From positions 2,170,001-2,234,000 of the forward strand of contig NZ_AP022593.1 of NCBI RefSeq assembly GCF_010731815.2: a stretch of 64,000 nucleotides of DNA, in the 5' to 3' direction. The DNA is from Mycolicibacterium arabiense (GTDB lineage: Bacteria; Actinomycetota; Actinomycetes; Mycobacteriales; Mycobacteriaceae). The notes below the pieces were generated by a model. The model did no database searches and was not told where the DNA came from. It saw nothing but the letters and a program-made list of their open reading frames with translations. Positions 7,912-16,104 of the stretch are shown here, piece after piece (within the stretch, counting starts at the first letter, position 1; each line of letters starts with the position of its first letter). The position numbers and the translations under genes were made by a program.

Positions 7912-8753
7912 GCCTCGACCGGCCGCACGAGTTCGTCGAGCGATGTCGGCCGTCGCCCGGTCAGGTCGCGCACGGCCGTGGTGACGTCGGCAAGGTATCC
8001 CTCGCGGACTGCCCGGCCGAAGGACGCGATGAAGTTGGCCGCATCCTTCGCGAGCCCGGAACCGACGAGGGCCTCGACGTAGGCGTCGTCGTCGAGCTGG
8101 ACGACCTCCAGGGCCGCACCCGTCAGTTCGGCGAGGTCGTATGCGGACAACGCTCGTGGGCCGGTGATGTCGTAGGCGGTGTTCGTCTCGCCGCGTCCGG
8201 TCAACGCCCCTACTGCCGCGGCGGCGCAGTCCGCGCGGCTGACGTAGGCGGCGCGCCCGTCGCCGGAGTTGACGACCAGCCGTCCCGCCTCCACCGCACG
8301 TCGCAGGCTGGGGACCTGCATGTCCGCATAGAGGTTGTTGCGCAACGACGTCCATGCCAGTCCGCTGGACCGCAGTGCGTCCTCGGTCGCGAGGTGGTCC
8401 GGTGCAGCGAGTGCCGGGTTGGCAGCCACGGGATTCGGGACCGACGTGTAGACGACGTGGCGCACCCCGGCTTCCTTGGCGGCCTCGATGGCCGCCACGT
8501 GGCCCGCTACCCGGTCCCCGACGCGATCGGTCGAGATCAGCAGCAGGCTGTCGACGCCTTCGAACGCGGGCGCCAATGATGGCGGGTCACCGAAGTCGAC
8601 CGGGCGCACGCCAACGCCGCGAGCAGCGAAGCCCGACAGCGACTCGACCGTCCGGCTCATCAGCACGACGTCTGCTGCGTCGACGACGTCGAGCAGTCGT
8701 GCCGCGACGGCTCCGCCGAGCCGCCCGGATGCGCCCGTGATGCCAATCGACAC
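7908..8753 (-). CDS. NAD(P)-binding NmrA-like reductase (quinone oxidoreductase 2 type)
   Basis: A 281-residue atypical SDR. MSIGITGASGRLGGAVAARL carries the GxxGxxG dinucleotide loop, followed by VVLMSRTVE and VRHVVYTSVPNP. It lacks the classical Tyr-x3-Lys pair, as NmrA/QOR2-like proteins (E. coli YtfG type) do. It is head-to-head with the Rrf2 regulator at 8843, with an operator-like repeat between them, and its stop overlaps the start of the metallo-beta-lactamase-fold gene. A role in a redox or electrophile response is inference from the QOR2 family. Confidence 0.82.
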   Translation of the reverse strand: MSIGITGASGRLGGAVAARLLDVVDAADVVLMSRTVESLSGFAARGVGVRPVDFGDPPSLAPAFEGVDSLLLISTDRVGDRVAGHVAAIEAAKEAGVRHVVYTSVPNPVAANPALAAPDHLATEDALRSSGLAWTSLRNNLYADMQVPSLRRAVEAGRLVVNSGDGRAAYVSRADCAAAAVGALTGRGETNTAYDITGPRALSAYDLAELTGAALEVVQLDDDAYVEALVGSGLAKDAANFIASFGRAVREGYLADVTTAVRDLTGRRPTSLDELVRPVEA

Positions 8754-8768
8754 GTGACCACCTCCCTA

Positions 8769-8827
8769 ATTCGCAACCACGCTGATTGCGAATGCAGGAC
8801 CGAACTGTAGTCATCGCGGTTGCGATA
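8769..8827. promoter_or_regulatory. TTGCGAAT-type operator repeats upstream of the Rrf2 gene
   Basis: ATTCGCAA at 8769-8776 and TTGCGAAT at 8786-8793 form a perfect 8-bp inverted repeat with a 9-bp spacer. A third related half-site, TTGCGATA (8820-8827), lies within a smaller palindrome ATCGC-ggtt-GCGAT (8813-8826). All lie between the divergent reductase and Rrf2 genes. They are the best candidates for Rrf2 binding sites controlling both directions. Confidence 0.6.
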
Positions 8828-8842
8828 TGGCAAGCTTGATTC

Positions 8843-9310
8843 GTGGCAACACCGACCAACACGCAGTTCGCCGTGGCGGTCCACGTCTTGACCTACTTGG
8901 CAGGCACCGACGTCGCGGGCCCGGTCAGTTCCGACGAACTCGCCGCGAGCGTCAACGCCAGCCCCGTCTACGTGCGTCGAGTGCTCACCCCGCTACGGGA
9001 ATCGGGCATCGTGGCGTCCACCCCGGGTGCCCGTGGGGGCTGGGTGCTCAACCGGCCTGCGGGGACGATCACCCTCGCCGAGATCTGGCGACTCGTCCAG
9101 GGCGACGACCCGGTGCTTGGGCTGCACGGCCCAAATCCGCAGTGCCGTACCGGCGTCGGGGTACAACGGACATTGGTCGCGCTGGATCGCGAGCTTGCCG
9201 GCGCGGTGGAAGCACGACTCGGGGAAGTCACCGTTGCCCACGTGCTTCGCGACGCATCGACGGCCGGCAAGGCGGGACGGCGACCGCGTCGGTCACCTCA
9301 CGGCAGCTGA
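8843..9310 (+). CDS. Rrf2 family transcriptional regulator (YwnA-like, without Fe-S cysteines)
   Basis: A 155-residue winged-helix protein. FAVAVHVLTYLAG and SSDELAASVNASPVYVRRVLTPL form the helix-turn-helix, and GGWVLNRPAGTITLAEIW forms the wing. Only one cysteine (NPQCRTG) is visible where IscR/NsrR-type members have three, so an iron-sulfur cluster is unlikely and it is closer to the YwnA subgroup. The start is GTG at 8843. It likely represses its own gene, the downstream GNAT gene and the divergent reductase genes through the repeats at 8769-8827. Confidence 0.85.
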   Translation: MATPTNTQFAVAVHVLTYLAGTDVAGPVSSDELAASVNASPVYVRRVLTPLRESGIVASTPGARGGWVLNRPAGTITLAEIWRLVQGDDPVLGLHGPNPQCRTGVGVQRTLVALDRELAGAVEARLGEVTVAHVLRDASTAGKAGRRPRRSPHGS

Positions 9311-9326
9311 GGCAAGGAGTTCGATA

Positions 9327-9824
9327 GTGCAGATCCGTACCGCCGAACGGCGCGACGTTCCCAAGATCGCCGAGTTCTTCCGCCTGATCGTGGCCGACGG
9401 CGAGACTTACGCATACCCCGAGCCGCTATCCGACGACGACGTCGAGCGGCTGTGGCTCGAACCGCCTCCCGCGCACGCAATCGTCGCCGTCGACGACGGT
9501 GGGGTCATCGTCGGCACCGCCAAGATGGGGCCGAACCGACCGGGGCGCGGCAGCCATGTCGGGACGGCGAGCTTCATGGTGGACCCACGGGCGGGCACCC
9601 GCGGCGTGGGGCGGGCCATGGCCGAGTGGGTCATCGACTGGCACGAACGCAACGGCTTCGCCGCCATCCAGTTCAACGCCGTCGTCGAGACGAATCAACG
9701 GGCGGTAGCCCTGTGGCAGTCCCTCGGCTTCACCATCGTGGGCACGGTGCCTGGCGCGTTCCGGTCACGTACTCACGGGATGGTGGGATTGCACGTGATG
9801 CATCTTCGGCTGCCCCGGGGTTGA
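9327..9824 (+). CDS. GNAT family N-acetyltransferase
   Basis: A 165-residue acetyltransferase. It starts IRTAERRDVPKIAEFFRLIV, has the strand GVIVGTAKMGP, then motif A around MVDPRAGTRGVGRAMAEWVI (the R-G-V-G-R-A acetyl-CoA pyrophosphate loop), and ends with the NQRAVALWQSLGF helix typical of the family. GTG at 9327 is chosen because AAGGAG at 9314-9319 precedes it; it lies 16 bp after the Rrf2 stop, so the two are probably one transcript. Acceptor substrate unknown. Confidence 0.85.
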   Translation: MQIRTAERRDVPKIAEFFRLIVADGETYAYPEPLSDDDVERLWLEPPPAHAIVAVDDGGVIVGTAKMGPNRPGRGSHVGTASFMVDPRAGTRGVGRAMAEWVIDWHERNGFAAIQFNAVVETNQRAVALWQSLGFTIVGTVPGAFRSRTHGMVGLHVMHLRLPRG

Positions 9825-9834
9825 GCGCGAGCGC

Positions 9835-10449
9835 TCAGACCGGCACGGCAGGCAGGTAGTTCGCGATGTTGCGCCAAGCGCGTTCGACGTACTCGTCCTT
9901 CTCGCCGACTGGGGCGACGTAATGCAGCGCGTCGTTGGCCGCGTCCCTACCCTCGAGGCGGGCGATGATCCACGCAGCCAGATAGTGGGAAGCCAGGCAC
10001 CCGCCCGCGGTCGCGACGTTCCCTCTGGCGAAGAAGGGCTGGTTGAGTACCTCGACGCCTGCGGCGACGACCCACGGCTTGGTGGTCAGGTCCGTACACG
10101 CTGGGACGTCCTGCAGCAGACCGAGTTTGGCCAAGACCAGCGCACCGGAACACTGCCCGGCGATGAGTTGGCGAGAAGGGTTCAGACGTCGAAGCGCGTG
10201 CATGACGGTGCGGTCTTCGACGACTTCGCGGGTGGCGATGCCGCTGCCCACGATGACGGCGTCGGCGTCGCACGCTTCGTCCAGATCGGCCATTCGTTCG
10301 ACGACTACGCCGTTCATCGACCGCACCCGCGGCGAAGGGGCGGCGATCGTGACACGCCAGTCGTCTCGCTGGACGCGGTTGAGCACGCCGAGGGCGATCA
10401 GTGAGTCGAGTTCGTTGTAGCCCTCGAAGGTGAGGATCGCGATGTGCAC
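9835..10449 (-). CDS. DJ-1/PfpI family protein (class I glutamine amidotransferase-like)
   Basis: A 204-residue protein. MHIAILTFEGYNELDSL is the first strand of the DJ-1/PfpI fold, and IAGQCSGALVLAK holds the nucleophile-elbow Cys at about residue 100. Family members include proteases, glyoxalases, chaperones and isonitrile hydratases, so activity cannot be assigned. It is divergent from a MocR-type regulator at 10534, a pairing that suggests the MocR protein controls it. Confidence 0.82.
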   Translation of the reverse strand: MHIAILTFEGYNELDSLIALGVLNRVQRDDWRVTIAAPSPRVRSMNGVVVERMADLDEACDADAVIVGSGIATREVVEDRTVMHALRRLNPSRQLIAGQCSGALVLAKLGLLQDVPACTDLTTKPWVVAAGVEVLNQPFFARGNVATAGGCLASHYLAAWIIARLEGRDAANDALHYVAPVGEKDEYVERAWRNIANYLPAVPV

Positions 10450-10492
10450 GGTCTGTCCTTTCGCTTGTCCCGATCACCGTATGGACCATGAC

Positions 10493-10525
10493 GCAGGACG
10501 GTCAAAGAATTGTCCTGCATACAAT
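10493..10525. promoter_or_regulatory. MocR-PfpI divergent control region with inverted repeats
   Basis: GCAGGAC (10493-10499) and GTCCTGC (10512-10518) form an inverted repeat, and ATTGT (10509-10513) with ACAAT (10521-10525) forms a second, overlapping one. TACAAT at 10520-10525 is a good -10 element, placing the MocR transcript start only about 2 nt before its ATG. TTGACC on the other strand (complement of 10500-10505) could be the -35 of the PfpI gene. Confidence 0.45.
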
Positions 10526-10533
10526 CGAGCCCG

Positions 10534-11871
10534 ATGGCCGTGGCGAGGTACAAGGGCGTGGTCGACGCGCTGGCCGCCGACATTCGCACGGGACGATTGC
10601 CGGCCGGGACGAGGCTGCCCACACACCGAGAACTGGCAGTCCGCGAGGGCATCGCCGTGGCGACCGCGACCCGCGTCTACGCCGAACTGGGATCGATGGG
10701 CCTGGTCAGTGGCGAGCAGGGCCGCGGCACCTTCGTCCGCGACCTCGCGCTGCCCGCCGGACACGGCATCGACCAGCACGCCGTGGCAGCCGACACCATC
10801 GACCTCAACTTCAACTACCCGGCACTGCCCGGCCAAGCCGACCTGCTGCGGCACGCACTGCGGGACCTCGCCACGTCGGGCGACCTGGAGGCGCTGCTGC
10901 GCTACCAGCCCCACGGCGGTCGTCCCCACGAGAGGGCCTCCGTCGCCAGGCATCTGCGTCGACGCGGCCTCCGCGTCGGCGCCGAGGAGGTCCTCCTGGT
11001 CTCCGGCGCGCAGCACGGCCTGGCGGTCAGCACGATGGCACTGTTGCAACCGGGGGACGTCGTCGCGGTGGACGCCCTCACCTATCCCGGGTTCAAGGTG
11101 CTCGCCGACTCACTACGGTTCGAACTCGCGCCGCTGCCGATCACCCCGGACGGACCGGACCTCGTTGCCCTCGAACGGCTTTGCGCTCGGCGGCGCATCA
11201 CAGCGGTCTACGCCATGCCCACCCTGCACAATCCGCTCGGATGGGTGATGGACGCTGCCGCGCGTGCCCGGCTGGTCGACACGGCGCGCAGATGCGGACT
11301 CCTGATCATCGAGGACGCGGCGTACGCCTACCTCGTCGAGAAGCCACCGCCACCGCTTGCCGCGCATGCGCCGGACATCACCGTCTACGTGTCGGGACTG
11401 TCGAAGAACGTGGCGACCGGCCTGCGCGTCGGGTTCATCGCAGCACCGCCGACACTCGTCCCGGCAATCGAACGCGCGATCCGCGCCACCACTTGGAACA
11501 CCCCGGCCATCACCACCGCGATCGCATGCCGCTGGCTGGACGACGGTGTCGTCACCCGACTCGAGCGGGAGAAGCGACTCGACGCCCGCGCGCGGCAGGC
11601 TCTCGCCCGCGAGGCCATGGCCGGCCTACCCCATGTCGGCCACCCGTCGTCCTACTTCCTTTGGCTCCCTCTGGCCGAGGACTCGCGGGCGGACCGCCTG
11701 GTGGCCGCCCTCGCGGGACGGAACGTCTCGGTGTCCACGGCCGAACCCTTCACCACCTCGACACATCAGCCCCAGGCCATCCGACTGGCCCTCGGATCCA
11801 CCGACCTCGACACCCTTCGCCAGACGCTGGCCATCGTCCGTCGAGCCATCGACGACGACGCCTACCGCTAG
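10534..11871 (+). CDS. MocR-type regulator (GntR helix-turn-helix fused to aminotransferase domain)
   Basis: About 445 residues. The N-terminal GntR winged helix (ALAADIRTGRLPAGTRLPTH, then VATATRVYAELGSMGLV and GRGTFV) is joined to a fold-type I aminotransferase domain. The PLP lysine is in VSGLSKNVATGLRVGF, and upstream are PTLHNPLGW and IIEDAAYAYL. MocR proteins use PLP as an effector-sensing cofactor. ATG at 10534 is preferred because it starts the GntR domain and lies just after a -10 hexamer. Divergent from the DJ-1/PfpI gene. Confidence 0.9.
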   Translation: MAVARYKGVVDALAADIRTGRLPAGTRLPTHRELAVREGIAVATATRVYAELGSMGLVSGEQGRGTFVRDLALPAGHGIDQHAVAADTIDLNFNYPALPGQADLLRHALRDLATSGDLEALLRYQPHGGRPHERASVARHLRRRGLRVGAEEVLLVSGAQHGLAVSTMALLQPGDVVAVDALTYPGFKVLADSLRFELAPLPITPDGPDLVALERLCARRRITAVYAMPTLHNPLGWVMDAAARARLVDTARRCGLLIIEDAAYAYLVEKPPPPLAAHAPDITVYVSGLSKNVATGLRVGFIAAPPTLVPAIERAIRATTWNTPAITTAIACRWLDDGVVTRLEREKRLDARARQALAREAMAGLPHVGHPSSYFLWLPLAEDSRADRLVAALAGRNVSVSTAEPFTTSTHQPQAIRLALGSTDLDTLRQTLAIVRRAIDDDAYR

Positions 11872-11885
11872 GTGCCAGTGCTCGC

Positions 11886-11943
11886 CGACTGTGGGGGCTA
11901 TGTACGCAATTCGGCTAATTTGCGTGCATAAGCCCCACAGTCG
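11886..11943. repeat. Large imperfect inverted repeat (24-nt arms) after the MocR gene
   Basis: Arms at 11886-11909 and 11920-11943 are complementary at 21 of 24 positions, with a 10-nt loop (TTCGGCTAAT). The outer part (CGACTGTGGGG) and inner part (ACGCAA) are perfect. It begins 14 nt after the MocR stop. It could act as a transcription terminator, but its length, internal mismatches and lack of a T-run look more like a dispersed palindromic element. Confidence 0.7.
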
Positions 11944-11995
11944 AGGGCGCACATCGCGTCAATTCTCTTGATCGAAGTGGCTGATGAGCCGTTGA

Positions 11996-12847
11996 ATGAG
12001 GCTCGTGACCGACGAACCGCACACCCGCAAGCACGCGACACCCTTCGGCCGGTTGCACGAGCAGGGCTGCTTCGTGATCCCGAATCCCTGGGACGCCGGG
12101 ACGGCGATTGCCCTGGCTAACATGGGTTTCCCCGCACTGGCGACGACCAGTGCCGGGGCGGCCTTTGCACGGGGACTTCCGGACGACCCCACGGCGCTCG
12201 ACGTCGACGGCGTACTGGCCAACATCACAGCGATCGTCGAGGCGACACCGCTTCCCGTCAACGCCGACTTCCAATCCGGCTACGCCGAGGACCTCGAAGG
12301 GCTCAGCACCAACGTCAGGCGATGCGTCCAGACGGGTGTGGCCGGGCTGTCCATCGAAGACGTCCATGGCCGCGGCGACGACCCCGCGTACGCGCTGGCT
12401 GTCGCGACGGAGCGGGTGCGCGTCGCACGAGCCGCCATCGACGCGTCGAATCCGCACGTCCTGCTGACGGGCCGAGCGGAGTGCTTCCTCTACGGGCATC
12501 CGGACCCGCTGCGCGAAGCCATCACGCGCTTGCAAGCATTCGCTGATGCCGGCGCCGACGTGCTGTACGCACCCGGTGTCCGATCGAGAAGTGACATCGC
12601 TGCGTTGGTCGACGCGCTACGCCCGCATCCGGTCAACGTTCTGATGGGATCGGACAGCGGCCTGCGCGTCAGCGACCTCGAAGAGCTTGGCGTGCGGCGG
12701 ATCAGTCTGGGCTCTGCGCTCACCAGGGTCGCGTGGGGCGCGTTCCTACGTACTGCGCGCGAAGTGGCCGACACCGGCTCGTTCACCGGCCTCGGCCCTG
12801 CGGCGAGCTTCGACGAACTGAATCACCTGTTCACCCGGGATCACTGA
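11996..12847 (+). CDS. Isocitrate lyase/PEP mutase superfamily protein
   Basis: A 283-residue beta-barrel protein of the ICL/PEPM superfamily. It contains FVIPNPWDAGTAIAL, the metal/substrate loop PVNADFQSGYAED, and GLSIEDVHG. The KKCGH loop of true isocitrate lyase is absent, so it is more like carboxyphosphonoenolpyruvate or oxaloacetate-hydrolase-like members; reaction unknown. It sits 52 bp after the large inverted repeat and converges with the alpha/beta hydrolase at 12860. Confidence 0.85.
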   Translation: MRLVTDEPHTRKHATPFGRLHEQGCFVIPNPWDAGTAIALANMGFPALATTSAGAAFARGLPDDPTALDVDGVLANITAIVEATPLPVNADFQSGYAEDLEGLSTNVRRCVQTGVAGLSIEDVHGRGDDPAYALAVATERVRVARAAIDASNPHVLLTGRAECFLYGHPDPLREAITRLQAFADAGADVLYAPGVRSRSDIAALVDALRPHPVNVLMGSDSGLRVSDLEELGVRRISLGSALTRVAWGAFLRTAREVADTGSFTGLGPAASFDELNHLFTRDH

Positions 12848-12859
12848 TCCACTGGCGGG

Positions 12860-13813
12860 TCAGCGGGCGGCGAGGTGCTCGCCGAAGAAACTGGCCAGGC
12901 GGTCGACGGCTCGGTCGACGTACTCGGGTACGTCGTACATCTCGTAGTGGCCTGCGCCCTCCACGACCATCAGGTCGACCGGATTGGGCGCCATCTGCCA
13001 CAACCTCAGGCCCGCCTGGTACGACCCGGTGACCCCCTCACGCCCGGCGAGGACGACCTGCAGCGGCTGGGTCAGGAGCTGATCGACGAGGTGGAAGGCG
13101 TCATATCCCATCAACAGCGCGTCACTGCGTACGAGCCGGCGGTTCGTCGAACGTGGGTGCGCCCCACGGGGAGTCCGGTAATAGGTGACTGCCTGGACGT
13201 TGTCGATGTCGTTGATCCCGGCCGCTGCTGCGTCCTCTAGCGTGTCGGGAAGCCACGTGACGCGACCCGGTTCTCCGGCTCGGACCTCGCGGGTCCGGGC
13301 CGTCGCCATGTCGTCGAGGGCTACGGCCGGTCCGCCGGGGGCGAACGCCGCCGAGCGCCACGCGGCGCCGATGTCGACGGGCACCACGGTGCCCACCGCA
13401 CGAATGCGGTGGTCGGTGCGGGCGGTGTGCACGGCGTAACCGCCACCCGCACAGATTCCGAGCACGCCTATGTGATCGGCGTCGACGCCCGGCAGGACGT
13501 TCAAGGCGTCGATCGCGTAGGAGATGTCCTCACCACGCTGGTACGGGTCCTCGAGATCCCTGTCGCCTCCGCCACTCTCACCCTGGTGGGCGGGATCGAA
13601 GGCAAGCGCCACGATGCCGTGCGCGGCCAGCCGGGAGGCGTAGTTCGCCCCGATCTGCTCCTTGACGCTGCTACCGGGTGTCGACAGCACGACCGCTGGG
13701 TACGAGCGCGACGCGTCGAAGTCGTTCGGTAGGTGCACGTTCGCCGCGAGCGTGAATGCGCCGCGGGGGATCTGGATGGCTCGTGTCGTCACGTTCGGGC
13801 TCCGTTCCGGCAT
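12860..13813 (-). CDS. Alpha/beta hydrolase (dienelactone-hydrolase/YcjY-like)
   Basis: A 317-residue hydrolase. VVLSTPGSSVKEQIGANYAS is the oxyanion strand region, VALAFDPAHQGESGG follows, and the nucleophile elbow reads GICAGGGYAV, with Cys where most family members have Ser, as in dienelactone-hydrolase-like enzymes. The His is probably in EGAGHYEMYD. It starts at 13813; an in-frame GTG at 13792 is an alternative. It runs in the same direction as the TetR gene at 13866 and may be read through from it. Confidence 0.8.
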   Translation of the reverse strand: MPERSPNVTTRAIQIPRGAFTLAANVHLPNDFDASRSYPAVVLSTPGSSVKEQIGANYASRLAAHGIVALAFDPAHQGESGGGDRDLEDPYQRGEDISYAIDALNVLPGVDADHIGVLGICAGGGYAVHTARTDHRIRAVGTVVPVDIGAAWRSAAFAPGGPAVALDDMATARTREVRAGEPGRVTWLPDTLEDAAAAGINDIDNVQAVTYYRTPRGAHPRSTNRRLVRSDALLMGYDAFHLVDQLLTQPLQVVLAGREGVTGSYQAGLRLWQMAPNPVDLMVVEGAGHYEMYDVPEYVDRAVDRLASFFGEHLAAR

Positions 13814-13865
13814 CTGATGTGCAACCCGACTGGCTGCTCATCGATTCCGCGGCGGGGCTTTCGTC

Positions 13866-14405
13866 CTAACGGGTGGTCAAGCCATCGAGCAGGACGGCGA
13901 GCAGGCGCGGGGTTCGCTCGGCCCATTCCTCCTCCTCCACGTGGGCGAGGAACCAGGACAGCAGGATCACGTCGCGTGAGTCGACGTCGTCGCGCAGTAC
14001 GCCGTCCGCTCGGCCTGCGGTGAGCAGGGCGGTGAGCGCCTCGCCGAGCTTGCCCGGAGTCTGCGCCCCGATGTCGTGCCATACCGAGGCCTCGACAGCG
14101 GCGATCACCCCGAACTTCACCCGCGCATAGGCCGCCAGATGGGTGAACCACCGCCTGAGTGCCTCGTCGGGTGAGTGCTCGCCGAGCAGCCTGTCGGCCA
14201 GGGCGACGAGTTCGTCGATCTCGCGGTCGTAGAGGGCGCGCACCAGTTCCTCGCGGGTGGCGAAGTGACGGTAGAGGGTGCCCTGACCCAGCCCCGCCCG
14301 CTTGGCGACCGCACTGAGCTTGAGTTCCCCCGGCTCGGTGATGAGTTCCCTGGCGGCCTCGATGATCAACGCGCGGTTGCGAGCCGCGTCGCTACGTTCC
14401 GCCAT
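13866..14405 (-). CDS. TetR family transcriptional regulator
   Basis: About 179 residues. RNRALIIEAARELITE and LSAVAKRAGLGQGTLYRHFATREELV form the helix-turn-helix. ATG at 14405 is used because GGGAGGA lies directly before it and the upstream extension runs into the operator region. It is divergent from the SDR at 14508 with two palindromes between, so it is the likely repressor of that SDR. The C-terminal part (WFTHLAAYARVKFGVIAA) is typical of mycobacterial TetR proteins of SbtR type. Confidence 0.88.
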   Translation of the reverse strand: MAERSDAARNRALIIEAARELITEPGELKLSAVAKRAGLGQGTLYRHFATREELVRALYDREIDELVALADRLLGEHSPDEALRRWFTHLAAYARVKFGVIAAVEASVWHDIGAQTPGKLGEALTALLTAGRADGVLRDDVDSRDVILLSWFLAHVEEEEWAERTPRLLAVLLDGLTTR

Positions 14406-14444
14406 GTCCTCCCCCGCCGTTCGGCCCACCGACCGACTTGCAAA

Positions 14445-14486
14445 CGGACAATTTGTCCGCTTTGATCGAAACGGACAAGTCGTCCG
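14445..14486. promoter_or_regulatory. Twin CGGAC-N5-GTCCG operators
   Basis: Two palindromes, CGGACAATTTGTCCG at 14445-14459 and CGGACAAGTCGTCCG at 14472-14486, lie in the divergent TetR/SDR gap with centres 27 bp apart. Both share the CGGACAA start. TetR dimers typically bind such short spaced palindromes, so two dimers are expected here. Binding by the adjacent TetR protein is inferred from position. Confidence 0.7.
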
Positions 14487-14507
14487 CATTACTTCTGGAG
14501 GTTAGTC

Positions 14508-15248
14508 ATGGGTTCACTCGACGACAAGGTGGTGGCGATAACCGGCGCCAGCAGCGGTATCGGCGCCGCGACGGCACGGCGGCTCGCCAGCCAGGGGGCC
14601 GCCGTCGTACTCGGGGCCCGCCGCGCCGACCGCCTCGACGCCCTGGCGTCGGAGATCGAAGCGGCAGGAGGTCGGGCGACCAGGGTCACGGTGGACGTCA
14701 CCCGTGCCGAGGACCTGGAACGCCTGGTCGAGACCGCCGTCGCAACGTACGGCCGACTCGACGTGTTGGTCAGCAACGCTGGGATCGGCCCGATCTCGCC
14801 AATGTCGGCTCGCCGCCGAACGGACTGGGACGCGATGATCGACGTCAATCTGCGCGGCGTCCTACACGGCATCGACGCCGCGCTGCCCGTCTTCGAGGCT
14901 CGAGGCCGCGGTCACTTCGTCACCATCGTCTCCACCGCCGGACTGAAGATCGTGCCCACGATGGCGGTGTACGCCGCCACGAAGAACGCCGTCCGAACCA
15001 TCCTGGAGGGGCTGCGTCAGGAGTCCACCGACGGGACGCTGAAGACCACGGCGATCTCGCCGGGCTACGTGCGCACCGAGTTCGGCGACTCCATCACCGA
15101 CCCCGCCATACGTGACGAGATCGGCCGTGGCATGGAGGCCTTCGCACTCGACCCCGACGCCGTCGCACGGGCGGTCGAGTTCGCCGTCGACCAACCATGG
15201 GAGGTCGAGATCGGCGAAATGTCGATCCGACCGACCGTGCAGGGGTGA
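14508..15248 (+). CDS. Short-chain dehydrogenase/reductase (SDR)
   Basis: A 246-residue classical SDR. ITGASSGIGAATARRLASQG is the cofactor loop, LGARRADRLDAL suggests NADP binding (Arg pair after the second strand), VSNAGIG is the NNAG variant with Ser, and VSTAGLK plus VYAATKNA supply Ser and Tyr-x3-Lys. GGAGG at about 14497 is a strong ribosome binding site. It is controlled most likely by the divergent TetR gene and ends 19 bp from the convergent XRE regulator. Confidence 0.9.
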   Translation: MGSLDDKVVAITGASSGIGAATARRLASQGAAVVLGARRADRLDALASEIEAAGGRATRVTVDVTRAEDLERLVETAVATYGRLDVLVSNAGIGPISPMSARRRTDWDAMIDVNLRGVLHGIDAALPVFEARGRGHFVTIVSTAGLKIVPTMAVYAATKNAVRTILEGLRQESTDGTLKTTAISPGYVRTEFGDSITDPAIRDEIGRGMEAFALDPDAVARAVEFAVDQPWEVEIGEMSIRPTVQG

Positions 15249-15267
15249 CTCGGGACCTCGCCACTCA

Positions 15268-16104
15268 TCACAGCGCTTGCGCCCCAATGACTCTCAAGAC
15301 CTCGAGCTTCTCGTAGCTATCACTGCCAGGAGTTGCCGTGTACACCATCAGGGAGTGACCCTGGGCAGGGTCGATGAGCCGTTGGCAGTTCAACTCCAGT
15401 GCGCCCACCTCGGGGTGAACGAAGTGCTTGACGTCGTGCGGCCGTACACCGATCTCGTGGTCCTCCCACAGGCGACGGAACTCCTCGTTGCTCTCGAGAA
15501 GCAGGTCGGCGAGCTGGGCGGCTCGCGAATTCGGCCCGCGGAGCGTTACGAACTCGCGCAAACCCGAGGCGTACATCCGAGACATGAACGAATGCTCCTC
15601 GGGTGCATACCTCGCCCGCGCCGCCGGATCGGTGAACCATCGGTAGCCGCTACTGCGGGAGGGTCCGGTGTATCGGGTGGTGTCGCCGTTGAGTGCGACC
15701 CCCATCGCAGTCTGCCGCAGGGTCTCGCCGAGTTCCGTGACGATCTCCGCGGGAGTATCTTCGAGTCGATCGAGGATGCGCAACATGCCCGGACTGATGT
15801 GTTCGCTCGACGTCCCCCGTGCCGGTGGGTTGTGCCCCGCAAGGCGAAACAGGTGATCGCGCTCGTCGACCGACAAATGCAACCCCTGGGCGATCGACGC
15901 CAGCATCTGTTGTGACGGCTGGGGGCCACGCTCGCGTTCCAGCCTGGAGTAGTAGTCGCTGGACATGTTGCAGAGCGATGCGACTTCCTCGCGTCGCAGA
16001 CCGCTGGTCCGTCGCCGCTGACCGCGTGGCAGGCCGACGTCTTCGGGCTGCAACGCCTCACGCCTGTTGCGGAGGAATCCCGCGAGCCCGGTTCGGTCGA
16101 TCAC
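15268..16104 (-). CDS. XRE family regulator with MmyB-like ligand-binding domain
   Basis: About 278 residues. An N-terminal helix-turn-helix (LAGFLRNRREALQPEDVGLP, SGLRREEVASLCNMSSDYYSRLERERGPQPS) is followed by the MmyB/MLTR ligand-binding domain, recognisable by YRWFTDPAARARYAPEEHSF and the ending LMVYTATPGSDSYEKLEVL. GTG at 16104 is chosen for its AGGGGAG ribosome binding site and match to family N-termini. It is divergent from the MFS transporter at 16318, its probable target. A second MmyB-type gene lies at 17676. Confidence 0.88.
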   Translation of the reverse strand: MIDRTGLAGFLRNRREALQPEDVGLPRGQRRRTSGLRREEVASLCNMSSDYYSRLERERGPQPSQQMLASIAQGLHLSVDERDHLFRLAGHNPPARGTSSEHISPGMLRILDRLEDTPAEIVTELGETLRQTAMGVALNGDTTRYTGPSRSSGYRWFTDPAARARYAPEEHSFMSRMYASGLREFVTLRGPNSRAAQLADLLLESNEEFRRLWEDHEIGVRPHDVKHFVHPEVGALELNCQRLIDPAQGHSLMVYTATPGSDSYEKLEVLRVIGAQAL

